Notes: generated from the sequence alone by a model not told the origin. Counted from the first letter of the stretch, positions 6,875-13,520 are shown. The stretch is DNA of 13,669 nt from an uncultured Clostridia bacterium (GCA_937915045.1 CALDNM010000124.1:1-13669); one strand, 5' to 3'. Program-made: numbers and translations.

Positions 6875-8722
6875 TTACTGCTCCTCTTTTCTCCCATTTA
6901 TCCCCATGTTCGGACATTCGGTATATTTATTTACTCCGCAGCCATTGCATGTATCACGACAGTCTCCCGTCGTAGTAGTGAGCTGATCTTCGGTCATGAG
7001 ATACAACTTCGAGATCCCTGGATCTATGATGTCCCACGGAAGTATCTCGTTGTAATTTCTGCGTCTTTCCGCGTAGAATTCAGGTGTCACGCCCGATGAT
7101 CCATACGCTTTTTCCCATTTTTCTATGTCGAATTTCTCACTCCAGCCGTCAAATTCACATCCGTTTTTCCAAGCGTCGAGAAGAAGCTTTCCGACCTTTC
7201 GGTCACCTCTCGCTATTACTGCTTCAATAACGCTGACCGGGCTGTCATGATACGAAAAATTCACATTCTTCATCTTGAGTTTCTCTCTGAGATAGTTGTG
7301 CTTCTCGACGAAATCATCATACGTATCCTGCGGTTCCCACTGGAACGGCGTATGCGGCTTAGGAACGAAATTCGAGACGCTGACGTTCACGCTGAATCTT
7401 CCTCCCGCCCTGCCGTTTATCATGTAATTCACATCGACGATACGACGCGCTATTTCAGCAATACCATCGAGATCTTCATATGTCTCTCCCGGCAGGCCTA
7501 TCATGAAGTAAAGCTTGATCTTCTTCCATCCGAGCTTTATCGCTTCCTCGATCGATCCGTATATATCGTCTTCAGTAATGTTTTTATTGATACGGTCTCT
7601 GAGCCTCTGTGTGCCCGCCTCAGGCGCGAAAGTCAGTCCTGACTTCCTTGTCTTCTGAAGCTCATTCAGGACCTTAAAACTAAAGGAATCGAGCCTCAGA
7701 CTTGGAAGAGACAGAGAAATATTCTTGTCAGAGCAGTATTCCATCAGCTCATTCACAAGCGGCTCAAAATTTGAATAATCGCTTGTCGAGAGAGACAGCA
7801 GTGACAATTCTTCATGCCCTGTCGATTCCAGTTGTTTCTTCGCGTAAGAAACGATTTTTTCCGTCGACCTTTCACGTACCGGTCTGTATATCATTCCCGC
7901 CTGACAGAATCTGCAGCCTCTCGTGCAGCCCCTGAATGTCTCGACTACCACCCTGTCGTGGACAGTCTCTATGAACGGCACAATAGGTTTTTCAGGAAGA
8001 GGCAGATCATCTATATCGCTTTCGATACATTTCACGACTCTGTCCGGTGCCTTCGAGTAAAGCTTTTTGAAACCTTTGATCGTTCCATCCTCTTTGTACT
8101 GTGGTCTGTAGAACGATGGTACATATACTCCTGGAAGTCTGCAGGCAAGCTGCAGGAACTCTTCTTTAGATGCGTTTTTATTTTCTTCATAAAGACGGCA
8201 TATCGCGGGAAGAAGTTTCTCTCCGTCGCCTATCATGAAAAGATCTATGAAATCCGCCAGTGGTTCAGGATTGAAAGCGCAAGGCCCTCCAGCCACTATA
8301 AGCGGATACTCTTCATCGGAAGCTTCTCTTTCAGTTCTCTTGAGTGGTATACCGGAAAGGTCGAGCATGTTCAGTATGTTCGTGAAAGACATCTCGTACT
8401 GCAGCGTGAACCCAACGATATCGAAATCACGCACCGGTGTTTTAGTTTCAAGAGTAAAAAGCGGAAAGCCTTCTTCCCGCATCGCTTCCTCCATATCCAG
8501 ACCCGGCGCGAAAACTCTTTCGCAGAAAAAATCTTCATGGCTGTTCAGGATATTGTATAGTATCTGCATGCCCATATATGACATGCCTATCTCATAAAGA
8601 TCAGGAAACGCGAAAGCGAACCTGAGAGATACCTCTCTCGGGTCCTTCAATGCAGAGTTCACTTCCCCGCCTATATATCTGGCCGGTTTTTCGACCTTCT
8701 TCAATAATCTGTCAAGGTTCAT
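6875..8722 (-). CDS. TIGR03960 family radical-SAM protein (B12-binding-like N-terminus)
   Basis: A 615-residue radical-SAM protein. Seen: an N-terminal region resembling a cobalamin-binding (Rossmann) domain (about 20-190, with GFTLQYEMSFTNILNML and IVAGGPCAFNPEPLADFID); the [4Fe-4S] cluster cysteines Cys266, Cys270 and Cys273 in ETFRGCTRGCRFCQAG; a TIM-barrel core with FAPEAGTQRLRDRINK and YFMIGLPGET; and a C-terminal Cys cluster (CRDTCNGCGVN then ECP, about 587-606). The family is uncharacterised but conserved, with TIGR03936 as partner. Its ATG overlaps the HD gene's TGA by 4 bases (ATGA), implying coupled translation. In many Clostridia the pair precedes rng and rplU; here it follows obgE and the HD gene. 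The substrate is unknown. Confidence 0.93.
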   Translation of the reverse strand: MNLDRLLKKVEKPARYIGGEVNSALKDPREVSLRFAFAFPDLYEIGMSYMGMQILYNILNSHEDFFCERVFAPGLDMEEAMREEGFPLFTLETKTPVRDFDIVGFTLQYEMSFTNILNMLDLSGIPLKRTEREASDEEYPLIVAGGPCAFNPEPLADFIDLFMIGDGEKLLPAICRLYEENKNASKEEFLQLACRLPGVYVPSFYRPQYKEDGTIKGFKKLYSKAPDRVVKCIESDIDDLPLPEKPIVPFIETVHDRVVVETFRGCTRGCRFCQAGMIYRPVRERSTEKIVSYAKKQLESTGHEELSLLSLSTSDYSNFEPLVNELMEYCSDKNISLSLPSLRLDSFSFKVLNELQKTRKSGLTFAPEAGTQRLRDRINKNITEDDIYGSIEEAIKLGWKKIKLYFMIGLPGETYEDLDGIAEIARRIVDVNYMINGRAGGRFSVNVSVSNFVPKPHTPFQWEPQDTYDDFVEKHNYLREKLKMKNVNFSYHDSPVSVIEAVIARGDRKVGKLLLDAWKNGCEFDGWSEKFDIEKWEKAYGSSGVTPEFYAERRRNYNEILPWDIIDPGISKLYLMTEDQLTTTTGDCRDTCNGCGVNKYTECPNMGINGRKEEQ

Positions 8723-9267
8723 GTTCCGGTATTCACCCCCATAAGATCATCTATCGTACATCCAATAACGCTTTCAATATCGTTGATAAAACGTTTCTGA
8801 TCATCCTGTTTTTCCATTATACGAGTTACGGCCGTTTCATCATGACGCCTCTTTGCTTTTTTGATGATATAATCCATGCGCTCCCGCGTACCGACATAAT
8901 CTCCTTCTTTGACGAGTCTGTCACCGAGACATACAAGATCTGTTTCCGTGATTTTATCGACAGGCGAAAAAGGATTATAGAACATGTGCTGCTTTATGAT
9001 ATCAGCCTGTGCCGTGTATCCTCTTTCACGGAGATAATCCGCGGCGGCATTCCAGTGTTCATCCTTCACCCTGGCCATATCGTGGAGCAGCCCAGCGTCT
9101 TCTATCAGCCCTATATCAAGGTTGTATCCGTGATCGTTCAGCGCCTTTCCGACTCTGGTCGCCACTTCAGCAACACCTTCGCAGTGCCTGATGACATGCG
9201 GAGGCGTTCCGTATTCTTTAAGCATATCGAGACATTCCTGTCTAGTTAAAATCTTTGAAGCTTCCAT
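8719..9267 (-). CDS. HD-domain (HDIG-type) phosphohydrolase
   Basis: A 182-residue HD-superfamily protein, probably a metal-dependent phosphohydrolase on a nucleotide or similar substrate; the substrate is not predictable. Seen: the metal-ligand pattern His28 (HVIRHCEGVAEVA), His62-Asp63 (GLLHDMAR), further His71 and His94, and Asp116 (LVCLGDRLV). The opening resembles clostridial stand-alone HDIG proteins (TPPHVIRHCEGVAEVATRVG). It occupies the place after obgE where nadD-yqeK often stand, but no nadD is present and the sequence resembles HDIG proteins more than YqeK, so I do not call it YqeK. It starts 25 bases after obgE, behind AGAGGG, and overlaps the next gene by 4 bases. Confidence 0.85.
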   Translation of the reverse strand: MEASKILTRQECLDMLKEYGTPPHVIRHCEGVAEVATRVGKALNDHGYNLDIGLIEDAGLLHDMARVKDEHWNAAADYLRERGYTAQADIIKQHMFYNPFSPVDKITETDLVCLGDRLVKEGDYVGTRERMDYIIKKAKRRHDETAVTRIMEKQDDQKRFINDIESVIGCTIDDLMGVNTGT

Positions 9268-9292
9268 TTTATCCCTCTGCTGCCTGCATCAT

Positions 9293-10588
9293 TTAAAATT
9301 CGTCAATGTATTCGAATTCGAAATCTTCGATCCTGACGGTGTCTCCTTCTTCCATACCCATAGAGATGAGCGTCTTTATCGCGCCGCTCTTTTCGATATA
9401 TTTATATAGATATCTGAGAGATCCCATGTCATTGAAATTCGTCGAACTGAATATCTTTTTGAGCTGGCTGCCTTTGAGTTCGAATACATCGTCCTCTTCG
9501 TCGTACGCGCAGAAGACCTTCCTGTAATCCGGATCCTCATCGCCGCGGTCGAAATCGAACATCTCTACCGGCTCATCTTCTTTATTCTCTGAAACTTCCG
9601 CGAGCATCCTGGCTGCCTCGTTCACGACCTCTTTCACACCCATGTCTATAGGCGCTGACATCGGGAACACGCGGTAACCTTTCGCTTCCACATATTCTTT
9701 GAACTCGATATACTGCGGACTGTCTGTGTCTATGATGTCGATCTTATTCGCCGCGACTATCTGCGGCTTTTTCGCTAATCTGTCACTATAAGCGGCAAGC
9801 TCCGCGTTGATCTTGTCGAAATCTTCTTTCGGATCGCGTCCTTCGCTGCCCGACACATCCACGATGTGGATTATGACCTTCGTTCTCTCAATATGTTTCA
9901 GAAACTGGAATCCCATCCCGGCTCCCTGACTCGCGCCTTCGATAATGCCCGCGATATCAGCCATGACGAAACTCGTATCATGTACACTTACTACACCGAG
10001 ATTTGGAGCGATCGTAGTAAAGTGGTAATTCGCTATTTTTGGTTTTGCCGAACTGCATACCGACAGTAATGTAGATTTTCCTACGTTTGGGAATCCTACT
10101 AGTCCGACATCGGCAATGAGTTTGAGTTCAAGTACGACAGCTCTTTCTTCCGCTTCTCCGCCGGCTTCTCCGAAATTTGGCGCCTGCCGCACTGAATTTT
10201 TGAAGTGGACATTGCCCTTGCCGCCTTTGCCGCCTTTGACCGCAACAAAAGAATCACCGTCCTCTATGAGGTCTTTCATGAGAAGACCTGTCTCCTCGTC
10301 TGTGATCATCGTCCCCGGCGGAACTTTGATGACCAGATCCTGGCCTTTCTTGCCGAACATCTGCTTCTTCATGCCGTTCTGGCCATTTTCAGCCTTGTAC
10401 TTCTTTTTATATTTGAAATCCATCAGCGTGCGAAGGTTCCTGTCGGCCTGAAAGATGATATCTCCGCCTTTTCCGCCGTCTCCTCCGTCAGGACCGCCTT
10501 CGGGAACAAAAGGCTCACGCCGGAACGATACTGCTCCGTTGCCGCCCTTGCCCGATGTTATATATATTCTTGCCTTATCTACAAACAT
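9293..10588 (-). CDS. obgE: GTPase ObgE/CgtA (50S assembly, stress control)
   Basis: Essential GTPase that binds the large ribosomal subunit late in assembly and links growth to nucleotide state. Seen: 431 residues with the glycine-rich Obg fold (1-158, GGPDGGDGGKGGDIIF), a G domain with G1 GFPNVGKST (165-173), G3 DIAGIIEGA (211-219) and G4 NKID (281-284), and a C-terminal OCT domain (about 350-431), the arrangement found in Firmicutes. The G3 is DIAG where most Obg proteins have DIPG. The ATG at 10586-10588 is chosen because it begins the conserved MFVDKARIYITSGKGG; a possible start 51 bases upstream is in the terminator hairpin. It follows rplU-rpmA, a classic order, but with a terminator between. 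Confidence 0.97.
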   Translation of the reverse strand: MFVDKARIYITSGKGGNGAVSFRREPFVPEGGPDGGDGGKGGDIIFQADRNLRTLMDFKYKKKYKAENGQNGMKKQMFGKKGQDLVIKVPPGTMITDEETGLLMKDLIEDGDSFVAVKGGKGGKGNVHFKNSVRQAPNFGEAGGEAEERAVVLELKLIADVGLVGFPNVGKSTLLSVCSSAKPKIANYHFTTIAPNLGVVSVHDTSFVMADIAGIIEGASQGAGMGFQFLKHIERTKVIIHIVDVSGSEGRDPKEDFDKINAELAAYSDRLAKKPQIVAANKIDIIDTDSPQYIEFKEYVEAKGYRVFPMSAPIDMGVKEVVNEAARMLAEVSENKEDEPVEMFDFDRGDEDPDYRKVFCAYDEEDDVFELKGSQLKKIFSSTNFNDMGSLRYLYKYIEKSGAIKTLISMGMEEGDTVRIEDFEFEYIDEF

Positions 10589-10613
10589 ACTGACTCCATT
10601 TAGACCAGATAAC

Positions 10614-10647
10614 TTTAAAAAACGGGTCCCTATGACCATAGGGACCC
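10614..10647 (-). terminator. Strong intrinsic terminator between rpmA and obgE
   Basis: Arms GGGTCCCTATG and CATAGGGACCC (10624-10647) form an 11-bp stem; the minus strand continues with GTTTTTTAAAG. It lies 10 bases after the rpmA stop and ends about 25 bases before the obgE ATG, leaving little room for a separate promoter. It most likely lowers obgE transcription relative to the ribosomal genes. Confidence 0.88.
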
Positions 10648-10657
10648 GGCAGGTTTC

Positions 10658-10918
10658 TTAAGCTTCTTTCTTATAAACGCTTACCTGTTTTCTTGTTTTG
10701 CCTTTATTCTCGAACCTGACTGCTCCGTCGATCTTCGCGAATAATGTATCGTCGCCGCCTTTGCCTACATTGTTTCCCGGATGGATCTTAGTCCCTCTCT
10801 GTCTTACAATGATGCTTCCTGCGCTGACATACTGTCCGTCGCCGGTTTTGACTCCAAGCCTTTTCGACTCACTGTCGCGGCCGTTCTTGGAACTTCCTAC
10901 TCCTTTTTTACTTGACAT
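10658..10918 (-). CDS. rpmA: 50S ribosomal protein L27, without N-terminal propeptide
   Basis: L27 reaches into the peptidyl-transferase centre, where its N-terminus contacts tRNA. Seen: 86 residues beginning MSSKKGVGSSKNGRDSESKR, with LGVKTGDGQYVSAGSIIVRQRG and DDTLFAKIDGAVRF. In most Firmicutes L27 is made with a short extension ending in FF or FFA that the protease Prp removes; here the start Met sits directly before SSKKGVG, the mature end. The start is firm: GGAGG lies 7 bases before the ATG, and the 22-base gap after rplU leaves no room for an extension. No prp gene separates rplU and rpmA. Stop TAA, then a terminator. Confidence 0.97.
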   Translation of the reverse strand: MSSKKGVGSSKNGRDSESKRLGVKTGDGQYVSAGSIIVRQRGTKIHPGNNVGKGGDDTLFAKIDGAVRFENKGKTRKQVSVYKKEA

Positions 10919-10940
10919 GTCTGCACCTCCTTCTGCGGTC

Positions 10941-11507
10941 CTACTTGAGTCCTTCTTCGATGGCTTCCATAATGACAGCCTTCGTCGATTTAGGATCGAT
11001 TTCTATGTTGTTTTCCTGAGCATAAGCAATGAGCTCATCCTTCTTCATCGATTTGAGTGAAGGAGCTTTCTTCTCAGGTTCAGCTTTTTCGACTGCCGGT
11101 TCTTCGGCCGCCTCTGCCTTTACATCAGCTTTCGCTTCAGTTTCAGGAGCTGCTTCTTCTTTCTTCTCTTCAGCAGGCTTAGCCTTCTTTGGCTTGTCCT
11201 CGCCTACTCCGGTGATCTCGACCATCGTATAAGGCTGTCTGTGTCCCTGCTTCTTTCTGTAATCTTTCTTTGATTTATATTTGAAGATGATGACTTTCTT
11301 GCCCTTGCCGTTTTCAACGACTTCTCCAAATACTTTTGCGGAATCGAGGTAAGGTGTTCCTACCTGCGCGTCCGCGCCTTCGCCCATGAATAATACCTTG
11401 TCGAAGACAACTTTGTCACCGGCCTCTGACTTTAATTTTTCAACAGTGATAACGTCACCTTCTGTGACTTTATACTGCTTTCCGCCGGTCTCAATAACTG
11501 CATACAT
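10941..11507 (-). CDS. rplU: 50S ribosomal protein L21 with C-terminal extension (HeH/SAP-like)
   Basis: L21 binds 23S rRNA in the large subunit. Seen: a canonical L21 domain (1-103, MYAVIETGGKQYKVTEGDVI ... KKDYRKKQGHRQPYTMVEITG), which is the whole protein in most bacteria (about 103 residues). Here it continues to 188: a charged Lys/Glu/Ala-rich linker (104-149), then a compact helical module (150-188, SLKSMKKDELIAYAQENNIE then IDPKSTKAVIMEAIEEG). The module resembles HeH/LEM/SAP or Rho-N-type small nucleic-acid-binding folds, which is inference. The frame is continuous and the codon use is like its neighbours, so the tail is not an assembly artefact. Start behind GAGGAGG; ends in TAG; 22 bases before rpmA. 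Confidence 0.95.
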   Translation of the reverse strand: MYAVIETGGKQYKVTEGDVITVEKLKSEAGDKVVFDKVLFMGEGADAQVGTPYLDSAKVFGEVVENGKGKKVIIFKYKSKKDYRKKQGHRQPYTMVEITGVGEDKPKKAKPAEEKKEEAAPETEAKADVKAEAAEEPAVEKAEPEKKAPSLKSMKKDELIAYAQENNIEIDPKSTKAVIMEAIEEGLK

Positions 11508-11590
11508 GTTTTATTCCTCCTCATGCCAGTCTCGCCATCACAGGCAGTTCACTCAAGAACTTTACATCAGCCTGTTCTGTGCGGCTTACG
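11508..11590 (-). ncRNA. Structured 5' leader of rplU, candidate L21 leader
   Basis: Between the rplU promoter and its start, the RNA can form an outer stem ACAGGC / GCCTGT and an inner stem AGTTC / GAACT with a TGATGTAA bulge, followed by a GGCGAGACTGGC segment and the GAGGAGG site. Firmicute rplU mRNAs are known to carry an L21 leader (Rfam L21_leader) thought to mediate autoregulation. Placement and form fit; a covariance search is needed to confirm. Ends are approximate. Confidence 0.55.
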
Positions 11591-11597
11591 GATAAAT

Positions 11598-11626
11598 ATA
11601 TTATCACACGAAGATGCCGCAGTCAA
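11598..11626 (-). promoter_or_regulatory. Promoter of the rplU-rpmA unit
   Basis: On the minus strand, -35 TTGACT (11621-11626), a 17-base spacer and -10 TAATAT (11598-11603). It lies directly after the HPt terminator and about 90 bases before rplU, which leaves space for the leader RNA. Confidence 0.85.
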
Positions 11627-11640
11627 GCGTTTTACAATGG

Positions 11641-11660
11641 AAAAGCCCTCTTTCGAGGGC
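11641..11660 (-). terminator. Intrinsic terminator after the HPt gene
   Basis: The stem GCCCTC / GAGGGC with a GAAA tetraloop (11645-11660) is followed on the minus strand by TTTTCC. It lies about 57 bases past the HPt stop and just before the rplU promoter. Confidence 0.75.
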
Positions 11661-11716
11661 CTGTACATGTTTCTATGATCAGCCTGATCTTTTTGTATTT
11701 CACTATGCTTTTTCTT

Positions 11717-12061
11717 TTACTTCAGCATACTTTTGATCTTATCCCTTTTGGAAAGGAGTTTTTCATATATCGGCATCAGTCCTTCAGGATCTCCCGCGCG
11801 AAGTGGTTCAACTATCTCCACCACGATATCACAAAGCGGTAACAGCCCCGTATTGGCTGTTATGCCTTTTAGAGAATGAGCGCAGTCGAACGCTACGCCT
11901 GTTTCTCCGGCTTCAAGAGAAGCACCGAGATCTTCGAATCCATCATCATCAAGGACCTGCTCGATACACGAGAGCATGAATTCTTCATCATCAACAAAGC
12001 GCGGAAGTGAGCCTGTAATATCGCAGCCATTTTCCTCTAATATCTACAGTTTTGAATCCAT
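11717..12061 (-). pseudogene. HPt (histidine phosphotransfer) domain protein, interrupted by an in-frame TAG
   Basis: HPt proteins relay phosphate from a hybrid histidine kinase to a response regulator through a conserved His. Seen: AHSLKGITANTG, the HPt phosphorylation motif, with His62 of the full frame (His34 from the internal ATG), within a helical protein that ends KLLSKRDKIKSMLK. A good AGGAGG stands 8 bases before an ATG at 12059-12061, opening MDSKL, but codon 6 is TAG (12044-12046). After it the same frame runs on with a plausible start of helix (ILEENGCDITGSLPRFVDDE) to the TAA at 11717. The first downstream ATG (11975-11977) has no clear ribosome site and would give 86 residues lacking the first helix. 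It may be a recent pseudogene, a readthrough gene or a base error. No kinase or regulator is nearby. Confidence 0.75.
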
Positions 12062-12120
12062 GAAAATATCCTCCTGTACTTTTTCAATGCTCTTTTTATG
12101 CGAAATCAATATTTATATTT

Positions 12121-12149
12121 AGTTTATATCATGTAGGAAGAGAATTCAA
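12121..12149 (-). promoter_or_regulatory. Putative promoter of the HPt gene
   Basis: On the minus strand, -35 TTGAAT (12144-12149), a 17-base spacer and -10 TAAACT (12121-12126), about 60 bases before the ATG at 12061. The surroundings are very AT-rich, so chance matches are likely. Confidence 0.5.
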
Positions 12150-12184
12150 TTATTATATTTTTTGCTGTATGATAATTCAACGAT

Positions 12185-12200
12185 ATTAAAATATTTTAAT
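12185..12200. repeat. AT-only palindrome in the recA-HPt gap
   Basis: ATTAAAATATTTTAAT is a perfect 16-base palindrome in the 239-base stretch between the HPt start and the recA stop. ATTCAA and TTGAAT flank it on the two sides. Besides the HPt promoter and the recA terminator I see nothing else in this stretch. Confidence 0.5.
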
Positions 12201-12240
12201 GATTGAATTTATTTTGTCTATCAAAGTATCGTCCGAATTC

Positions 12241-12279
12241 TAAATAAAGACAGCGGCCCCTTTCCCGTGGACCGCTGTC
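12241..12279 (-). terminator. Intrinsic terminator after recA
   Basis: The stem GACAGCGG / CCGCTGTC (arms 12272-12279 and 12249-12256) is followed on the minus strand by TTTATTTA. It lies 21 bases past the recA stop. Confidence 0.8.
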
Positions 12280-12300
12280 AGTATGTCTTATCATTCTAGT

Positions 12301-13374
12301 TTATTTTTCTTCGATAACGACTCCGTCTTCATCTGTTTTGACCTTTGGAGTATCTTCTTTCTGATCTTCAGCATCATCCTGGTGAAGCTGATCAAGAAGT
12401 TTTCCCTCAAGCTTATCGAGTATATCAGGATTATCACGCAGGAACTGCTTGGCATTCTCCCTGCCCTGACCGATCCTCTCGTTTTCATAACTGTACCATG
12501 ACCCAGCCTTATCTATGAATCCCTGCGCGGCCGAGCAGTCGAGTACATCGCCTTCCTTGGATATGCCCTGTCCGTACATGATGTCGAACTCAGCAGTCTT
12601 GAAAGGAGGAGCAACTTTGTTCTTAACGATCTTGGCCCTCGTTCTGTTTCCTATCATCTGATCGCCCTGCTTCAGTGTTTCTATCCTTCTGACATCTATA
12701 CGCATAGAAGAATAGAACTTGAGCGCGCGGCCTCCGGTCGTGACTTCAGGATTCCCATAGATCACGCCGACCTTTTCACGCAGCTGGTTGATGAACACTA
12801 CCGCCGTATTCGATTTATTGATAGCGCCGGCAAGCTTTCTCATCGCCTGTGACATGAGCCTTGCGAGAAGTCCGACATGGGTATCTCCCATTTCTCCGGA
12901 TATCTCACTTTTCGGAACAAGTGCTGCTACAGAGTCTATAACGACGATATCGAGCGCCCCGCTCCTGACAAGCATCTCACATATCTCGAGTGCCTGCTCA
13001 CCTGTATCAGGCTGCGAGACCAGAAGATCATCTATATTGACTCCGAGGTTCTTCGCGTATTCAGCGTCGAGCGCGTGCTCAGCGTCGATAAATGCCGCCT
13101 TTCCTCCTGCCTTCTGAGCTTCAGCTATCATATGGAGCGTCAGTGTTGTCTTTCCGGACGATTCAGGCCCATAGACTTCGATGATCCTGCCTTTAGGTAT
13201 ACCACCTATGCCTGTCGCGATATCAAGACTGATCGACCCCGTCGAGATAGCCTGTACGCTGCCGATGAGAGCGTCATCTCCGAGCCTCATGATCGCGCCT
13301 TTTCCGTATTGCTTATTGATATGATTCAGAGCCTCTTCCAAAGCTTTTTCTTTATCGTCTTTATTAACTCCCAT
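12301..13374 (-). CDS. recA: Recombinase RecA
   Basis: ATP-dependent strand-exchange protein; its filament also triggers LexA self-cleavage in the SOS response. Seen: 357 residues with Walker A GPESSGKTT (69-77), IDAEHALD, the Walker B strand LDIVVIDSVAALVPKSEI, loop L1 with GLLARLMSQAMRKL, FINQLREKVGVIYGNPE and TTGGRALKFYSS, and an acidic C-terminal tail. The length is normal. The ATG at 13372-13374 is chosen because GGAGG lies 6 bases before it; an in-frame ATG 27 bases upstream would lie in the 5' leader and overlap regulatory DNA. It is monocistronic: promoter and LexA box before, terminator after. recX is not adjacent. It would also process DNA taken up by transformation, which fits with comEA in the window but is not evidence of competence. 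Confidence 0.98.
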   Translation of the reverse strand: MGVNKDDKEKALEEALNHINKQYGKGAIMRLGDDALIGSVQAISTGSISLDIATGIGGIPKGRIIEVYGPESSGKTTLTLHMIAEAQKAGGKAAFIDAEHALDAEYAKNLGVNIDDLLVSQPDTGEQALEICEMLVRSGALDIVVIDSVAALVPKSEISGEMGDTHVGLLARLMSQAMRKLAGAINKSNTAVVFINQLREKVGVIYGNPEVTTGGRALKFYSSMRIDVRRIETLKQGDQMIGNRTRAKIVKNKVAPPFKTAEFDIMYGQGISKEGDVLDCSAAQGFIDKAGSWYSYENERIGQGRENAKQFLRDNPDILDKLEGKLLDQLHQDDAEDQKEDTPKVKTDEDGVVIEEK

Positions 13375-13395
13375 GTTTACCTCCGTATAGTATGT

Positions 13396-13407
13396 GAACA
13401 TTTGTTC
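13396..13407. promoter_or_regulatory. LexA (SOS) box in front of recA
   Basis: GAAC-ATTT-GTTC, an exact inverted repeat of the Gram-positive LexA core GAAC-N4-GTTC. It lies just downstream of the -10 element, about +3 to +14 from the expected start of transcription, where bound LexA would block the promoter. Damage-inducible recA is expected. Confidence 0.88.
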
Positions 13408-13416
13408 TTATTCCAT

Positions 13417-13445
13417 ATGATAACGCAAAATCAACTTCCAGTCAA
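13417..13445 (-). promoter_or_regulatory. recA promoter
   Basis: On the minus strand, -35 TTGACT (13440-13445), a 17-base spacer and -10 TATCAT (13417-13422), 42 bases before the recA ATG and immediately upstream of the LexA box. Confidence 0.8.
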
Positions 13446-13473
13446 TAGAAAAAAGCGCCAGGAATAATTTCCA

Positions 13474-13512
13474 ATATATTACAATTCAATATTAACCTAA
13501 TTGTAAATATAT
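13474..13512. repeat. AT-rich imperfect inverted repeat between tkt and recA
   Basis: TACAATT (13480-13486) pairs with AATTGTA (13499-13505), and the stem extends outward to about 13 bp with one bulged base. It lies just after the transketolase stop. There is no adjacent U-run, so a terminator role is doubtful. Confidence 0.4.
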
Positions 13513-13520
13513 GTCAATCA

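Noticed and set aside
7814..8560. A 248-codon plus-strand open frame opposite the radical-SAM gene
   Set aside because: It lies fully antisense to a confidently identified gene, has no recognisable domain and no ribosome binding site. Its composition is that of a reverse-strand shadow.
8650..9249. A 199-codon plus-strand open frame
   Set aside because: Antisense to the HD-domain gene and the start of the radical-SAM gene; no family features.
8719..9267. Calling the HD gene yqeK
   Set aside because: YqeK usually follows nadD and has its own sequence signature; nadD is absent and this protein looks more like stand-alone HDIG proteins.
9923..9958. DIAG instead of DIPG in the ObgE G3 motif as a functional defect
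   Set aside because: The DxxG pattern needed for GTP binding is kept and all other G motifs are intact, so the change is likely neutral.
11677..11689. GATCAG-C-CTGATC followed by T-run on the plus strand, as a plus-strand terminator
   Set aside because: The loop would be a single base unless the stem shrinks to four pairs, and no plus-strand gene leads into it.
11717..12061. Genome-wide reassignment of TAG to an amino acid
   Set aside because: iscU, rplU and the transketolase gene end at TAG exactly where their families end, so TAG works as a stop here.
12877..13467. A 196-codon plus-strand open frame across recA and its promoter
   Set aside because: It reads antisense through recA, the LexA box and the promoter, and shows no protein features.
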